From Streptomyces sp. NRRL B-1140 (lineage in GTDB: Bacteria; Actinomycetota; Actinomycetes; Streptomycetales; Streptomycetaceae), in NCBI RefSeq assembly GCF_001280065.1, contig NZ_LGEA01000095.1, forward strand, positions 85,755 through 149,754: a DNA stretch of 64,000 nt. Reading direction: 5' to 3'. Every line of letters begins with the position of its first letter. Positions within the stretch are counted from its first letter, which is position 1. A program made the translations under genes and the position numbers. The notes under the pieces were generated by a model, which was given only the letters and a program-made list of their open reading frames with translations, made no database searches and was not told the origin of the DNA. This document shows positions 43,120-51,148 of the stretch, piece after piece.

Positions 43120-43323
43120 CCGGTCCCCCTTCAGTTCATCGGCCGTACGATCTGAATGTGTACACAAGGCGTGCACACGCGCGCGAGCACCTTGTGCAGT
43201 CACGCTGATGGAAGAGGACGGCGTCAAGAGGGTTCCGGTTGCGGAGCCCTTCCGTTATCCGGCCGATATCAGCGCTGCTCACAAGTGCTACGACACGTGT
43301 CCGATTGCTATCGGATCGTGATG

Positions 43324-43341
43324 CTCAGATTCCCCTCAGAT
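43324..43341 (+). promoter_or_regulatory. Candidate GluR-binding direct repeat upstream of gluA
   Basis: CTCAGAT occurs at 43324-43330 and again at 43335-43341, an 11-bp period (one helical turn) typical of tandem OmpR-family half-sites. It is 68 bp before the gluA start in the gluR-gluA divergent gap. Confidence 0.5.
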
Positions 43342-43408
43342 GTAATGACGCAGGTCGTAGAGGGTAACTACTGTCCTCCGAAACCGAGGAGGACGGAGCC
43401 CGAGAGCG

Positions 43409-44185
43409 ATGACCGAAGTATCGGTGGCCAAGGAAGATGTGGCCGCGACCGGCGATCTGGTCGTCCTGAAGAGCGTCAACAAGCACTTCGGCGCGTTGCA
43501 CGTACTCCAGGACATCGACCTGACGATCGCCCGCGGTGAAGTCGTCGTGGTCATCGGACCCTCCGGGTCCGGCAAGTCCACCCTGTGCCGCACCATCAAC
43601 CGCCTGGAGACGATCGACTCCGGCTCGATCACCATCGACGGCAAGCCGCTGCCCGCCGAGGGCAAGGAGCTGGCACGGCTGCGGGCCGACGTCGGGATGG
43701 TCTTCCAGTCCTTCAACCTCTTCGCGCACAAGACCGTGCTCGAGAACGTGATGCTCGGCCAGATCAAGGTCCGCAAGAAGGACAAGAAGGCGGCCGAGGA
43801 GCGGGCCCGGGCCCTGCTCGACCGGGTGGGCGTGGCCGCGCAGGCCGAGAAGTACCCGGCTCAGCTCTCCGGCGGTCAGCAGCAGCGCGTCGCCATCGCG
43901 CGGGCCCTGGCCATGGAGCCGAAGGTGATGCTCTTCGACGAGCCGACCTCCGCGCTCGACCCCGAGATGATCAACGAGGTGCTGGAGGTCATGCAGCAGC
44001 TCGCCCGCGACGGCATGACCATGATCGTCGTCACCCACGAGATGGGTTTCGCACGATCGGCTGCAAACCGCGTGGTGTTCATGGCAGACGGCCGAATCGT
44101 CGAGGAGGCTGCGCCCGACCAGTTCTTCAGCGCTCCGCGCAGCGACCGTGCCAAGGACTTCCTTTCGAAGATCCTGCACCACTGA
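43409..44185 (+). CDS. gluA: Glutamate ABC importer ATPase GluA
   Basis: 258 residues. Polar amino acid transporter ATPase: Walker A GPSGSGKST, Q-loop FQSFNLF, signature LSGGQQQR, Walker B VMLFDEPTSALD and H-loop VTHEMGF. First gene of gluABCD, the high-affinity glutamate uptake operon first described in corynebacteria. Expected to be induced through GluR. Confidence 0.95.
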   Translation: MTEVSVAKEDVAATGDLVVLKSVNKHFGALHVLQDIDLTIARGEVVVVIGPSGSGKSTLCRTINRLETIDSGSITIDGKPLPAEGKELARLRADVGMVFQSFNLFAHKTVLENVMLGQIKVRKKDKKAAEERARALLDRVGVAAQAEKYPAQLSGGQQQRVAIARALAMEPKVMLFDEPTSALDPEMINEVLEVMQQLARDGMTMIVVTHEMGFARSAANRVVFMADGRIVEEAAPDQFFSAPRSDRAKDFLSKILHH

Positions 44186-44266
44186 CGGCACGGGTCGCGT
44201 CCGACGCACACCCCGCGCCGCCCGCCTTTTGAGGGCCCGCATCTCTTCACCAGTCAAAGGATGTTC

Positions 44267-45109
44267 ATGATGAAGCTCCGCAAGGTCACCGCCGCCTCGG
44301 CCACCGTCTTCGCTCTCGCCCTCACCGCCACCGCGTGCGGCGGCGACAACAGCACCGGCGGCGACTCCGGCTCCGACGGCGGCAAGACGATCACCGTCGG
44401 CATCAAGTTCGACCAGCCCGGCCTCGGTCAGAAGACGCCGCAGGGTTACGCCGGCTTCGACGTGGATGTCGCCACGTACGTCGCGAAGAAGCTCGGTTAC
44501 AAGGCGGACCAGATCGAGTGGAAGGAGTCGAAGAGCGCCGACCGCGAGACCATGCTGCAGCGCGGTGACGTCGACTTCATCGCCGCGACCTACTCGATCA
44601 CCCCGGAGCGCCAGGAGAAGGTCGACTTCGCCGGTCCTTACCTGCTGGCGCACCAGGATGTTCTGCTTCGTGCGGACGACAACAAGATCAAGTCGCCGAA
44701 GGACCTGAACAACGCCAAGCTCTGCTCGGTCACCGGCTCCACCTCGGCGCAGAACGTCAAGGACAAGCTGGCTCCCAAGGCGCAGCTCCAGCCGTACCCG
44801 ACGTACTCCGCCTGTCTGCCCGGCCTGCAGAACGGTGCCGTCGACGCGCTGACCACCGACGACTCCATCCTCGCCGGTTACGCCGCGCAGGCCCAGTTCA
44901 AGGGCAAGTTCAAGCTCGGCGGCTTCAAGCTGACCAACGAGAACTACGGCATCGGCGTCAAGAAGGGCAGCGACCTCAAGGACAAGATCAACAAGGCTCT
45001 TGAGGACATGGTCGCGGACGGCGCCTGGCAGAAGGCCGTGGACAAGAACCTCGGCCCGGCCAACTACAAGAACGAGCCCGCGCCGAAGATCGGCGACATC
45101 AAGAGCTGA
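44267..45109 (+). CDS. gluB: Glutamate-binding lipoprotein GluB
   Basis: About 280 residues from ATG 44267 (AAAGGA five bases upstream); ATGs at 44261 and 44270 are alternatives. Lipoprotein signal MMKLRKVTAASATVFALALTATACGG, then an SBP_bac_3 domain (TITVGIKFDQPGLG, GYAGFDVDVATYVAKKLGY, DFIAATYSITPERQEKVDFAGPY, SVTGSTSAQNVKDKL). Extracellular receptor of the GluABCD importer. Followed by a strong hairpin that likely raises its mRNA level over the permease genes. Confidence 0.94.
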   Translation: MMKLRKVTAASATVFALALTATACGGDNSTGGDSGSDGGKTITVGIKFDQPGLGQKTPQGYAGFDVDVATYVAKKLGYKADQIEWKESKSADRETMLQRGDVDFIAATYSITPERQEKVDFAGPYLLAHQDVLLRADDNKIKSPKDLNNAKLCSVTGSTSAQNVKDKLAPKAQLQPYPTYSACLPGLQNGAVDALTTDDSILAGYAAQAQFKGKFKLGGFKLTNENYGIGVKKGSDLKDKINKALEDMVADGAWQKAVDKNLGPANYKNEPAPKIGDIKS

Positions 45110-45123
45110 GGCAACGCCTGAAA

Positions 45124-45151
45124 GGTGCGCCGCTCTGCGGAGCGGCGCACC
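45124..45151 (+). terminator. Intra-operon hairpin between gluB and gluC
   Basis: A perfect 12-bp stem (45124-45135 with 45140-45151) and TGCG loop, 15 bp after gluB. There is no U-tract. Such structures commonly protect the binding-protein mRNA 3' end or partly terminate, giving excess binding protein over permease. Confidence 0.75.
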
Positions 45152-45184
45152 CGGGCATCCCTATACGCGGAAGCGCGGGAGATC

Positions 45185-45850
45185 GTGTTCGACTTTCTTG
45201 AGGGTTATGACCTGCTGGGAGCCTTCTGGACGACAGTGCAGCTCGCTGTGCTGTCCGCCGTCGGCTCTCTCATCTGGGGCACGCTGCTGGCCGCCATGCG
45301 CGTCGGCCCCGTGCCACTGATGCGCGGCTTCGGGACCGCGTACGTCAACATCGTGCGGAACATCCCGTTGACCGTCATCATCCTGTTCACGTCGCTGGGC
45401 CTGAACCAGACGCTGGGGATCTCCCTCGGGGCGGACGACGTCGAGACGATCAACTTCCGGCTCGCCGTCCTGGGGCTGATCTTCTACACCTCGTCCTTCG
45501 TGTGCGAGGCCCTGCGCTCCGGCATCAACACGGTGCCGGTCGGGCAGGCGGAGGCGGCCCGGGCGATCGGCCTCAGCTTCAACCAGGTGCTGGGTCTGGT
45601 CGTGCTGCCGCAGGCGTTCCGTTCGTCCGTCGTCCCGCTGGCGAACGTGCTGATCGCCCTGATCAAGAACACCACGGTGGCCGCGGCCATCGGTGTCGCC
45701 GAGGCGGCGGTGCTGATGAAGGAGATGATCGAGAACGAGGCTCAGCTGCTGTTGATCTCCGCGATCATCGCGTTCGGATTCGTGGTCCTGACGCTGCCGA
45801 CCGGTCTGATCCTCGGGTGGGTGGGCAAGAAGGTGGCGGTGAAGCGATGA
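45185..45850 (+). CDS. gluC: Glutamate ABC importer permease GluC
   Basis: 221 residues from GTG 45185 (VFDFLEGYDLLGAFWTTVQLAV), with GGGAG just upstream. His/Glu/Gln/Arg-opine permease family, about five transmembrane segments, EAA loop in EALRSGINTVPVGQAEAARAIGLS. Its stop overlaps the gluD start (ATGA), showing translational coupling. Confidence 0.93.
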   Translation: MFDFLEGYDLLGAFWTTVQLAVLSAVGSLIWGTLLAAMRVGPVPLMRGFGTAYVNIVRNIPLTVIILFTSLGLNQTLGISLGADDVETINFRLAVLGLIFYTSSFVCEALRSGINTVPVGQAEAARAIGLSFNQVLGLVVLPQAFRSSVVPLANVLIALIKNTTVAAAIGVAEAAVLMKEMIENEAQLLLISAIIAFGFVVLTLPTGLILGWVGKKVAVKR

Positions 45851-46743
45851 GTTCCGTTCTGTACGACGCGCAGGGGCCTCGCGCCAAGCGTCGCAACGTC
45901 ATCCTCACGGTGGTCTTCCTGGTCGCCGTCGCGGCTCTGCTGTGGTGGGTGTACAAAGCCCTCAAGGACAAGGGTCAGCTGGAGTGGGCCTTGTGGGAGC
46001 CGTTCTTCTCCGGCAGCGAGGCCTGGACCACCTACATCTGGCCCGGCCTGCAGAACACGCTGAAGGCCGCGGCCCTGGCGATGATCATCGCGCTGCCGCT
46101 CGGCGCGGTCCTCGGCATCGCCCGACTGTCGGACCACGCATGGGTCAGGATGCCGGCCGCGATCGTGGTCGAGTTCTTCCGGTCCATCCCCGTGCTGGTC
46201 CTGATGATCTTCGGTCTCGCGCTGTTCGCCGAGTACACCGCCGTGAGCTCCGACGACCGTCCGCTGTACGCGGTCGTCACCGGTCTGGTGCTGTACAACG
46301 CCTCCGTCCTCGCCGAGATCGTCCGGGCGGGCATTCTGGCCCTGCCCAAGGGCCAGTCCGAGGCGGCGATGGCGATCGGCCTGCGGAAGGGGCAGCTGAT
46401 GCGCCTCATCCTGCTGCCGCAGGCGGTCACGGCGATGCTTCCGGCGATCGTGAGTCAGCTCGTCGTCATCGTGAAGGACACCGCACTCGGCGGCGCGGTC
46501 CTGACCTACGCGGAGTTGCTCGCCGCTGCCGGCACGATGAGCGGCTACTACGGCGGGAACATCATCCAAAGCCTCATCGTCGTGTCCGTGATCTTCATCG
46601 CGCTCAACTTCGCCCTGACCTCGTTCGCCAGCTGGCTGGAACGCCGGCTGCGGCGCGCCAAGAAGTCGACCGGCGCGGTCGTCGGCCCGAACGACGCGGA
46701 GATCGCCGGCACGGCAGGGACCGGCGCCGGAGGCACCGTCTGA
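45847..46743 (+). CDS. gluD: Glutamate ABC importer permease GluD
   Basis: 298 residues. A hydrophilic N-terminus and an extra first transmembrane segment (VILTVVFLVAVAALLWWVY) precede the permease core (TLKAAALAMIIALPLGAVLGIARLS; EIVRAGILALPKGQSEAAMAIGL EAA loop). A Lys/Arg-rich and Gly-rich C-terminal tail follows. Overlaps gluC by 4 bp. Last gene of the operon. Confidence 0.94.
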   Translation: MSSVLYDAQGPRAKRRNVILTVVFLVAVAALLWWVYKALKDKGQLEWALWEPFFSGSEAWTTYIWPGLQNTLKAAALAMIIALPLGAVLGIARLSDHAWVRMPAAIVVEFFRSIPVLVLMIFGLALFAEYTAVSSDDRPLYAVVTGLVLYNASVLAEIVRAGILALPKGQSEAAMAIGLRKGQLMRLILLPQAVTAMLPAIVSQLVVIVKDTALGGAVLTYAELLAAAGTMSGYYGGNIIQSLIVVSVIFIALNFALTSFASWLERRLRRAKKSTGAVVGPNDAEIAGTAGTGAGGTV

Positions 46744-46770
46744 CACGCGGTCACCTCATGTGACACCATC

Positions 46771-46800
46771 AGGGGCAGTGGCATGATCGCCACTGCCCCT
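46771..46800 (+). terminator. Terminator of the gluABCD operon
   Basis: A 12-bp perfect stem (46771-46782 with 46789-46800), 6-nt loop, 27 bp after the gluD stop codon. Confidence 0.8.
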
Positions 46801-46919
46801 GGTCACTTGACGCAAGCACCGGCAATGGGTTGCATACGTTCTGTGATCGTGCACCCTGCTCCAACTTCCTGTTCACCTACGTCTCTCAGGACACCACCGC
46901 GGGCAGGGGGCGCCACGCC

Positions 46920-48527
46920 GTGGACCCGGTGATCATCGTCGGAGCGGGGCCCGTCGGGCTCACGCTCGCCCTGGCGCTGGCGCGTCAGGAGGTGCCGTGC
47001 GTCGTCCTCGACGAGGGCCCGGGCAAGGACGAACCCCGCGCGGCGCGCACCGTCGTCCTGCGCGAGGACACCGCCGCGCTGATGGAACGGCTGACCGGCA
47101 TGCCCCTCGGCCGGGCCGGTGCGCACTGGGCCGGATGGCGGTCGATGCGGCGCAAGCAGGTGATGCGCGAGGTGGTTTTCGACGACACCGAGCCCGCCCC
47201 CCTGCACATCGCCCAGCACGTGCTGACCGGAGCGCTGCGCGCGGCCCTCGCGGACGAACGGCTCGTCAAGGTCGCGGTGGACAGCCGCCTCGACGGCCTC
47301 GAACAAGAGCCCTCGGGCGTCACCGCCCACACCCGCGGCCCCAAGGGCACCTGGTGGCGCGGCAGTTACCTGGTCGGCTGCGACGGCCCCCGCTCGACCG
47401 TGCGCAAGATCCAGGACATCCGCTTCCCGGGCCGTACGGCGGTGGAACGCCACGCCGTCGCCGCGCTCCGTACGGAACTGCCCTGGCGCGACGAAGCGTT
47501 GCTGCACCGCTCGCCGCCCTGGCGCATGTCCGGGCCCTCGGCCGGCGAGGTCACGGCGCGTCCGCTGCCGGACGGCGTCTGGCGCCTGGACTGGCTTCTG
47601 CCGCCCGGCAAGGACCTGGTCACCCCCGAACTGCTGCTCACCCGCATCCGGGAAACCCTCGCCGGCTGGGCGGGCGGTACGACCCCGCCGTACGAGCTGC
47701 TGGACACCGGTGTCCACACGGTCCATCACCGGCTGGCCCGCCGCTGGCGCGCCGACCGTGTGTTCCTCGCGGGGGATGCGGCCCACCTGCTCGGCGCGCT
47801 GGGCACACACGGGCTGGACGAGGGCCTGCGGGACGCCGACAACCTCGCCTGGAAGCTTGCCCTGGCCTGGCACCACGGGCCGCACGAGGCGCTCCTCGAC
47901 AGCTACCAGACGGAACGCCGGGCGGTCGTCGCCGCCCGGCTCCGCGCCGCCGACCAGGCACTGCCGTTGCTGCGCGGCGGTGGCGGATTGCGAGCCGTCG
48001 TCCCGGGTTCGTCCCGTGGCCACGACGCCCTGCTCACCGAGGGTCACCTGGGGCACGGCCAGCTCGGCGCGCCGGGGGTGTACGCCGACTCGCCGCTCGC
48101 GCCCCGCCCCCTCGAAGGGGAAGTCCCGGTCGACACACCACTCGGTGCACCGGTCACCGACGTACGGGTCACCGCGGAGGACGGCACCTTCGTACGGCTG
48201 CGGGACCGGCTCGGCCGCGGTGCGCTGCTCGTGGTGCTGATCGCACCGGGCACGGGCGTCTGGGAGCGCAAGCACTGGGTCGGCGCGGGCATCATGCCGC
48301 AGCTCGCGGCGGCGGTCACGGCACTGCCGCACCACGCCGAGCTGCTCGTCGCCGAGAGTTATCCGGGTGCGGGCGCGCACACGGTGCTGCTGGTGCGTCC
48401 CGACGGGCACCTCGTCACCGCGCTGAGCGGAGTGCGCCCGGCCGATCTGTACGCCGCGGCGGAGGCCACGGTGGGCGGACCTGTGAAGGCGCAGGCAGCG
48501 GCCGGCGCTTCGGCCGGTTCACGCTGA
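46920..48527 (+). CDS. FAD-dependent aromatic-hydroxylase-type monooxygenase
   Basis: 535 residues from GTG 46920. Class A flavoprotein: Rossmann motif VIIVGAGPVGLTLALALARQEV, the DG motif LVGCDGPRSTVRKI, and the GD motif RVFLAGDAAHLLGALGTHGLDEGLRDADNLAWKLA, where the usual PPxGGxG is LGALGTHG. A C-terminal thioredoxin-like domain (RGALLVVLIAPGTGVW) is typical of the phenol/polyketide hydroxylase branch. Substrate unknown; no biosynthetic cluster adjoins it. Single gene. Confidence 0.87.
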   Translation: MDPVIIVGAGPVGLTLALALARQEVPCVVLDEGPGKDEPRAARTVVLREDTAALMERLTGMPLGRAGAHWAGWRSMRRKQVMREVVFDDTEPAPLHIAQHVLTGALRAALADERLVKVAVDSRLDGLEQEPSGVTAHTRGPKGTWWRGSYLVGCDGPRSTVRKIQDIRFPGRTAVERHAVAALRTELPWRDEALLHRSPPWRMSGPSAGEVTARPLPDGVWRLDWLLPPGKDLVTPELLLTRIRETLAGWAGGTTPPYELLDTGVHTVHHRLARRWRADRVFLAGDAAHLLGALGTHGLDEGLRDADNLAWKLALAWHHGPHEALLDSYQTERRAVVAARLRAADQALPLLRGGGGLRAVVPGSSRGHDALLTEGHLGHGQLGAPGVYADSPLAPRPLEGEVPVDTPLGAPVTDVRVTAEDGTFVRLRDRLGRGALLVVLIAPGTGVWERKHWVGAGIMPQLAAAVTALPHHAELLVAESYPGAGAHTVLLVRPDGHLVTALSGVRPADLYAAAEATVGGPVKAQAAAGASAGSR

Positions 48528-48605
48528 GGTTGGCCCCCGGGCCACGGGGCTCGGTCCCGGGATGGTGTGCTCACTGTCACAGAGCGTCCGCATGGTGACA
48601 GTGAG

Positions 48606-48634
48606 TTGACCCGCCCGGGCGGCCGTGGTGTACT
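48606..48634 (+). promoter_or_regulatory. Predicted promoter of the leader-cysteine dioxygenase-rhodanese unit
   Basis: TTGACC (48606-48611) and TGTACT (48629-48634) are separated by 17 bp. A start ~7 nt downstream would coincide with the GTG at 48642, making the leader peptide leaderless. Confidence 0.45.
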
Positions 48635-48641
48635 CCGGTTC

Positions 48642-48728
48642 GTGACCGACACCTGTGTGCGCCTGTGGCGGAGGGTCCATATGGACCTCCTCCGCTATGC
48701 GGGCTGCGTGTGTCGCCCGTCCTGCTGA
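48642..48728 (+). CDS. Cys-rich leader peptide upstream of cysteine dioxygenase
   Basis: 28 codons from GTG 48642 (or 23 from in-frame GTG 48657), too short for routine gene finding. The core reads RLWRRVHMDLLRYAGCVCRPSC and stops at TGA 48726-48728. The R-H-x-DLLR-x(3-5)-C pattern matches the putative leader peptides that precede sulfur-metabolism genes in streptomycetes. Three cysteine codons fall in the last seven. Ribosome stalling at Cys codons could control the downstream genes; cysteine-dependent attenuation by such uORFs is documented in mycobacteria. No canonical ribosome site is visible, consistent with leaderless translation. Confidence 0.7.
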   Translation: MTDTCVRLWRRVHMDLLRYAGCVCRPSC

Positions 48729-48825
48729 TTTCGCATTCCTCTTCTCCTGTGCGCGCGCCGCGGTCTGTCCGCCGGCTGTCGCGCCTCGCCCGCGAACCCT
48801 CATCAGGACCTTCAGGACGGCACCC

Positions 48826-49362
48826 GTGTCTGTATCCCCTTCTGCCACCCCCTCTGTCTCCACCGGTCCGGCTCCCACCCAGGCCGACCTCTATGACTTC
48901 GTTCGGCGCACTGCCGCCGACACCGAGCTGATCGACTCCCTGCCGCTCGATCCGGAGGGCCGCACGTGGGTGCGGCTGGAAGGGCCCGGCGGCAGCGAAG
49001 CGTGGCTGATCGGCTGGCCGCCCGGCACAGGCACCGGCTGGCACGACCACGCCGACTCGGTCGGCGCCTTTCTGACCGCCTCGGGCGAGCTCAAGGAGAA
49101 CTCGCTCGCCGCTCGGCTGCCCACCGACGGCTGGAGGACACTGGAGCTCACCGACGACATGGACCGGCAACGCCGACTGCGGGCCGGACAGGGGCGCGCC
49201 TTCGGCCGGCACCACGTCCACGAGGTGCTCAACGAGTCACCCGACCGGCACGCGATCTCCGTCCACGCCTACTATCCGCCTCTGCCGCAGATCCGCCGCT
49301 ACAGCCGCAACGGACCCATCCTGCGACTGGAGCAGGTCGAGCGTCCGGAGGACTGGCAGTGA
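48826..49362 (+). CDS. Cysteine dioxygenase type I
   Basis: 178 residues from GTG 48826. Cupin-fold thiol dioxygenase: WPPGTGTGWHDHADSVGAFLTASGELKENSL supplies two iron-binding histidines and RAFGRHHVHEVLNES the third. It oxidises cysteine to cysteine sulfinate. The first ~25 residues are a Ser/Pro/Thr-rich extension. Preceded by a Cys-rich leader ORF and overlapping a rhodanese gene by 4 bp, consistent with control by cysteine supply. Confidence 0.92.
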   Translation: MSVSPSATPSVSTGPAPTQADLYDFVRRTAADTELIDSLPLDPEGRTWVRLEGPGGSEAWLIGWPPGTGTGWHDHADSVGAFLTASGELKENSLAARLPTDGWRTLELTDDMDRQRRLRAGQGRAFGRHHVHEVLNESPDRHAISVHAYYPPLPQIRRYSRNGPILRLEQVERPEDWQ

Positions 49363-49778
49363 GCGCCGCACCCGGGCCGACGGACCGCGACACCCAACCG
49401 CCGGTCGGCATCGACGAGTTGCTGGACCGTGTCCGGGCGGGCTACGAGCGGATCGGACCGCGGGATGCGTACGAGGCCGCCCAAGCCGGCGACGCGCTCC
49501 TGGTCGACATCCGCTACGCCGCCCTGCGCGATCGGGACGGCCTCATCCCCGGCGCCCTGGTCGTCGAGCGCAACGAACTGGAATGGCGCCTCGACCCCCA
49601 GGGCAGCCACCGCCTCCCCGAGGCCACGAGCCACGACCTGCGCATCGTGGTGATCTGCAACGAGGGCTACGCGTCCAGCCTGGCGGCCCAGTCCCTGCAC
49701 CAGCTGGGCCTGCGCCGGGCCACGGACCTCGTCGGCGGGTTCCAGGCGTGGCGGGAGGCGGGGTTGCCGGTGGAGTGA
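49359..49778 (+). CDS. Rhodanese-like domain protein
   Basis: 139 residues from GTG 49359, overlapping the dioxygenase stop as GTGA, hence translationally coupled. A single rhodanese domain: AGDALLVDIRYAALRDRDGLIPGALVVER, then the active-site loop VVICNEGYASSLAA with the catalytic Cys, and ATDLVGGFQAWREAGLPV. It probably handles sulfane sulfur or sulfite-level products from cysteine turnover; the exact acceptor is unknown. Confidence 0.93.
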   Translation: MSAAPGPTDRDTQPPVGIDELLDRVRAGYERIGPRDAYEAAQAGDALLVDIRYAALRDRDGLIPGALVVERNELEWRLDPQGSHRLPEATSHDLRIVVICNEGYASSLAAQSLHQLGLRRATDLVGGFQAWREAGLPVE

Positions 49779-49787
49779 GTGCGACGG

Positions 49788-50228
49788 CTAGGGGATGTAG
49801 CGGCGGAAACCTTGTGCCAGAGCTTTGAAACCGCACGCCGTGTAGAAGGTGTGGACGTACTCGTCGTCCGCGGCCAGGAGCTGCACCTTGTAGCAGCCCA
49901 CCGACTCCCCCAGCCGAACGGCGGCCTCCATCAGCCGACGGCCGACACCGCTCCGCTGGACGGAGCCGGTCACCACGACGTTCTCCACGAACAGGATGGC
50001 CCGCCCCCCACGCGTGAAGTTCGGCACGACGATGCAATCCGCCGTTCCGACCACGGTGCCGCCGGCGTCAGCCACCAGGATCGTCCGTCCCAGCTGCCTT
50101 GATATGTCCGCCCAGACGGCGTCTGCGGACGCCTGCGGTAACGGCGCGTCGTCCGGGTTCAACTCGCGATAGAGAGCGAGCAACGCCGGCACGTCCACCT
50201 CGGTTGCTGAACGCACATCGATCTTCAT
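49788..50228 (-). CDS. GNAT family N-acetyltransferase
   Basis: 146 residues. Acetyl-CoA binding motif VENVVVTGSVQRSGVGRRLMEAAV, with GTADCIVVPNFTRGGRAILF before it and CYKVQLLAADDEYVHTFYTACGFKA after it. Acceptor unknown. Solo gene convergent with the rhodanese gene at 9 bp distance. Confidence 0.88.
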   Translation of the reverse strand: MKIDVRSATEVDVPALLALYRELNPDDAPLPQASADAVWADISRQLGRTILVADAGGTVVGTADCIVVPNFTRGGRAILFVENVVVTGSVQRSGVGRRLMEAAVRLGESVGCYKVQLLAADDEYVHTFYTACGFKALAQGFRRYIP

Positions 50229-50329
50229 GCGCTGAGCCTAGGATGCACACAGCCGGTCAGAGGCGGCAGTTGCTCATCCGGCTCCGGCAACTGTTCCGGG
50301 TCCCGGACCTCGTCCCGTCGTCGGCGCCC

Positions 50330-51145
50330 TCAGAACCCCTCTTCGCCGAGAAACTCCGTGTCCTCTCCCTCTTCCTCCAGCGCCTGCCGGACCACCCGCA
50401 GGGCCATGCCCTCGGGGTAACCCTTGCGGGCGAGCATGCCCGCGAGGCGGCGGAGGCGTTTGTCCCGGTCAAGTCCGCGGGTGGAGCGGAGCTTGCGTGC
50501 GACGAGTTCGCGTGCGGTCTCCTCCTCCTGCTCGGAGTCGAGCTGGGAGACGGCCTCGTCGATCAGCGTGGAGTCGACACCCTTGGTTCGCAGCTCCCGG
50601 GCGAGCGCACGCCGGGCGAGCCCTCTGCCGTGGTGGCGGGACTCCACCCAGGCGTCCGCGAAGGCACTGTCGTTGATGAGGCCGACCTCTTCGAACCGTG
50701 AGAGCACCTCCTCCGCGGCGTCGTCCGGGATCTGCCGCTTGCGCAGGGCGTCGGCGAGTTGCTTACGGGTTCGTGGGGTCCCGGTGAGCAGGCGCAGGCA
50801 GATCGCCCGGGCTCGCTCGACCGGGTCCCCCGGAGGTGCCTCCTGCTCGGCCCTCGATGAGGAGAGGGCGCCTCCGTCCTCGGTTCGGGCCGCCTCACCG
50901 AAGCCACTCCGACGACGACCGCGCCCGCCGCGCGGCCCGCCGTCACGCGAGCCGCCTCCGGCCGAACCGCCCCCGTGCGGCCCGATATCGTCCCCGTCTC
51001 CGTACAGCTGGTCGCCTTCGAGGGGAGTGTCCCCGAAGCCGTCCACCTCGTCCACGGCCGCGCCGGTGTCACCTCCGGTGCCCCTCCCCCGTGGGGCACC
51101 GGAGGCGACGTACTCGTACTCCGCCCAGTCGGTTCGCCGTGTCAC
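50330..51145 (-). CDS. recX: RecA regulator RecX
   Basis: 271 residues from GTG 51145, only 3 bp after the recA stop codon. The C-terminal ~165 residues are three-helix RecX repeats ([55 protein letters not shown] in several blocks). The first ~100 residues are Gly/Arg/Asp-rich and probably disordered, as in other streptomycete RecX proteins. RecX inhibits RecA filaments. Cotranscribed with recA and thus SOS-induced. Confidence 0.95.
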   Translation of the reverse strand: MTRRTDWAEYEYVASGAPRGRGTGGDTGAAVDEVDGFGDTPLEGDQLYGDGDDIGPHGGGSAGGGSRDGGPRGGRGRRRSGFGEAARTEDGGALSSSRAEQEAPPGDPVERARAICLRLLTGTPRTRKQLADALRKRQIPDDAAEEVLSRFEEVGLINDSAFADAWVESRHHGRGLARRALARELRTKGVDSTLIDEAVSQLDSEQEEETARELVARKLRSTRGLDRDKRLRRLAGMLARKGYPEGMALRVVRQALEEEGEDTEFLGEEGF

Positions 51146-51148
51146 AGG

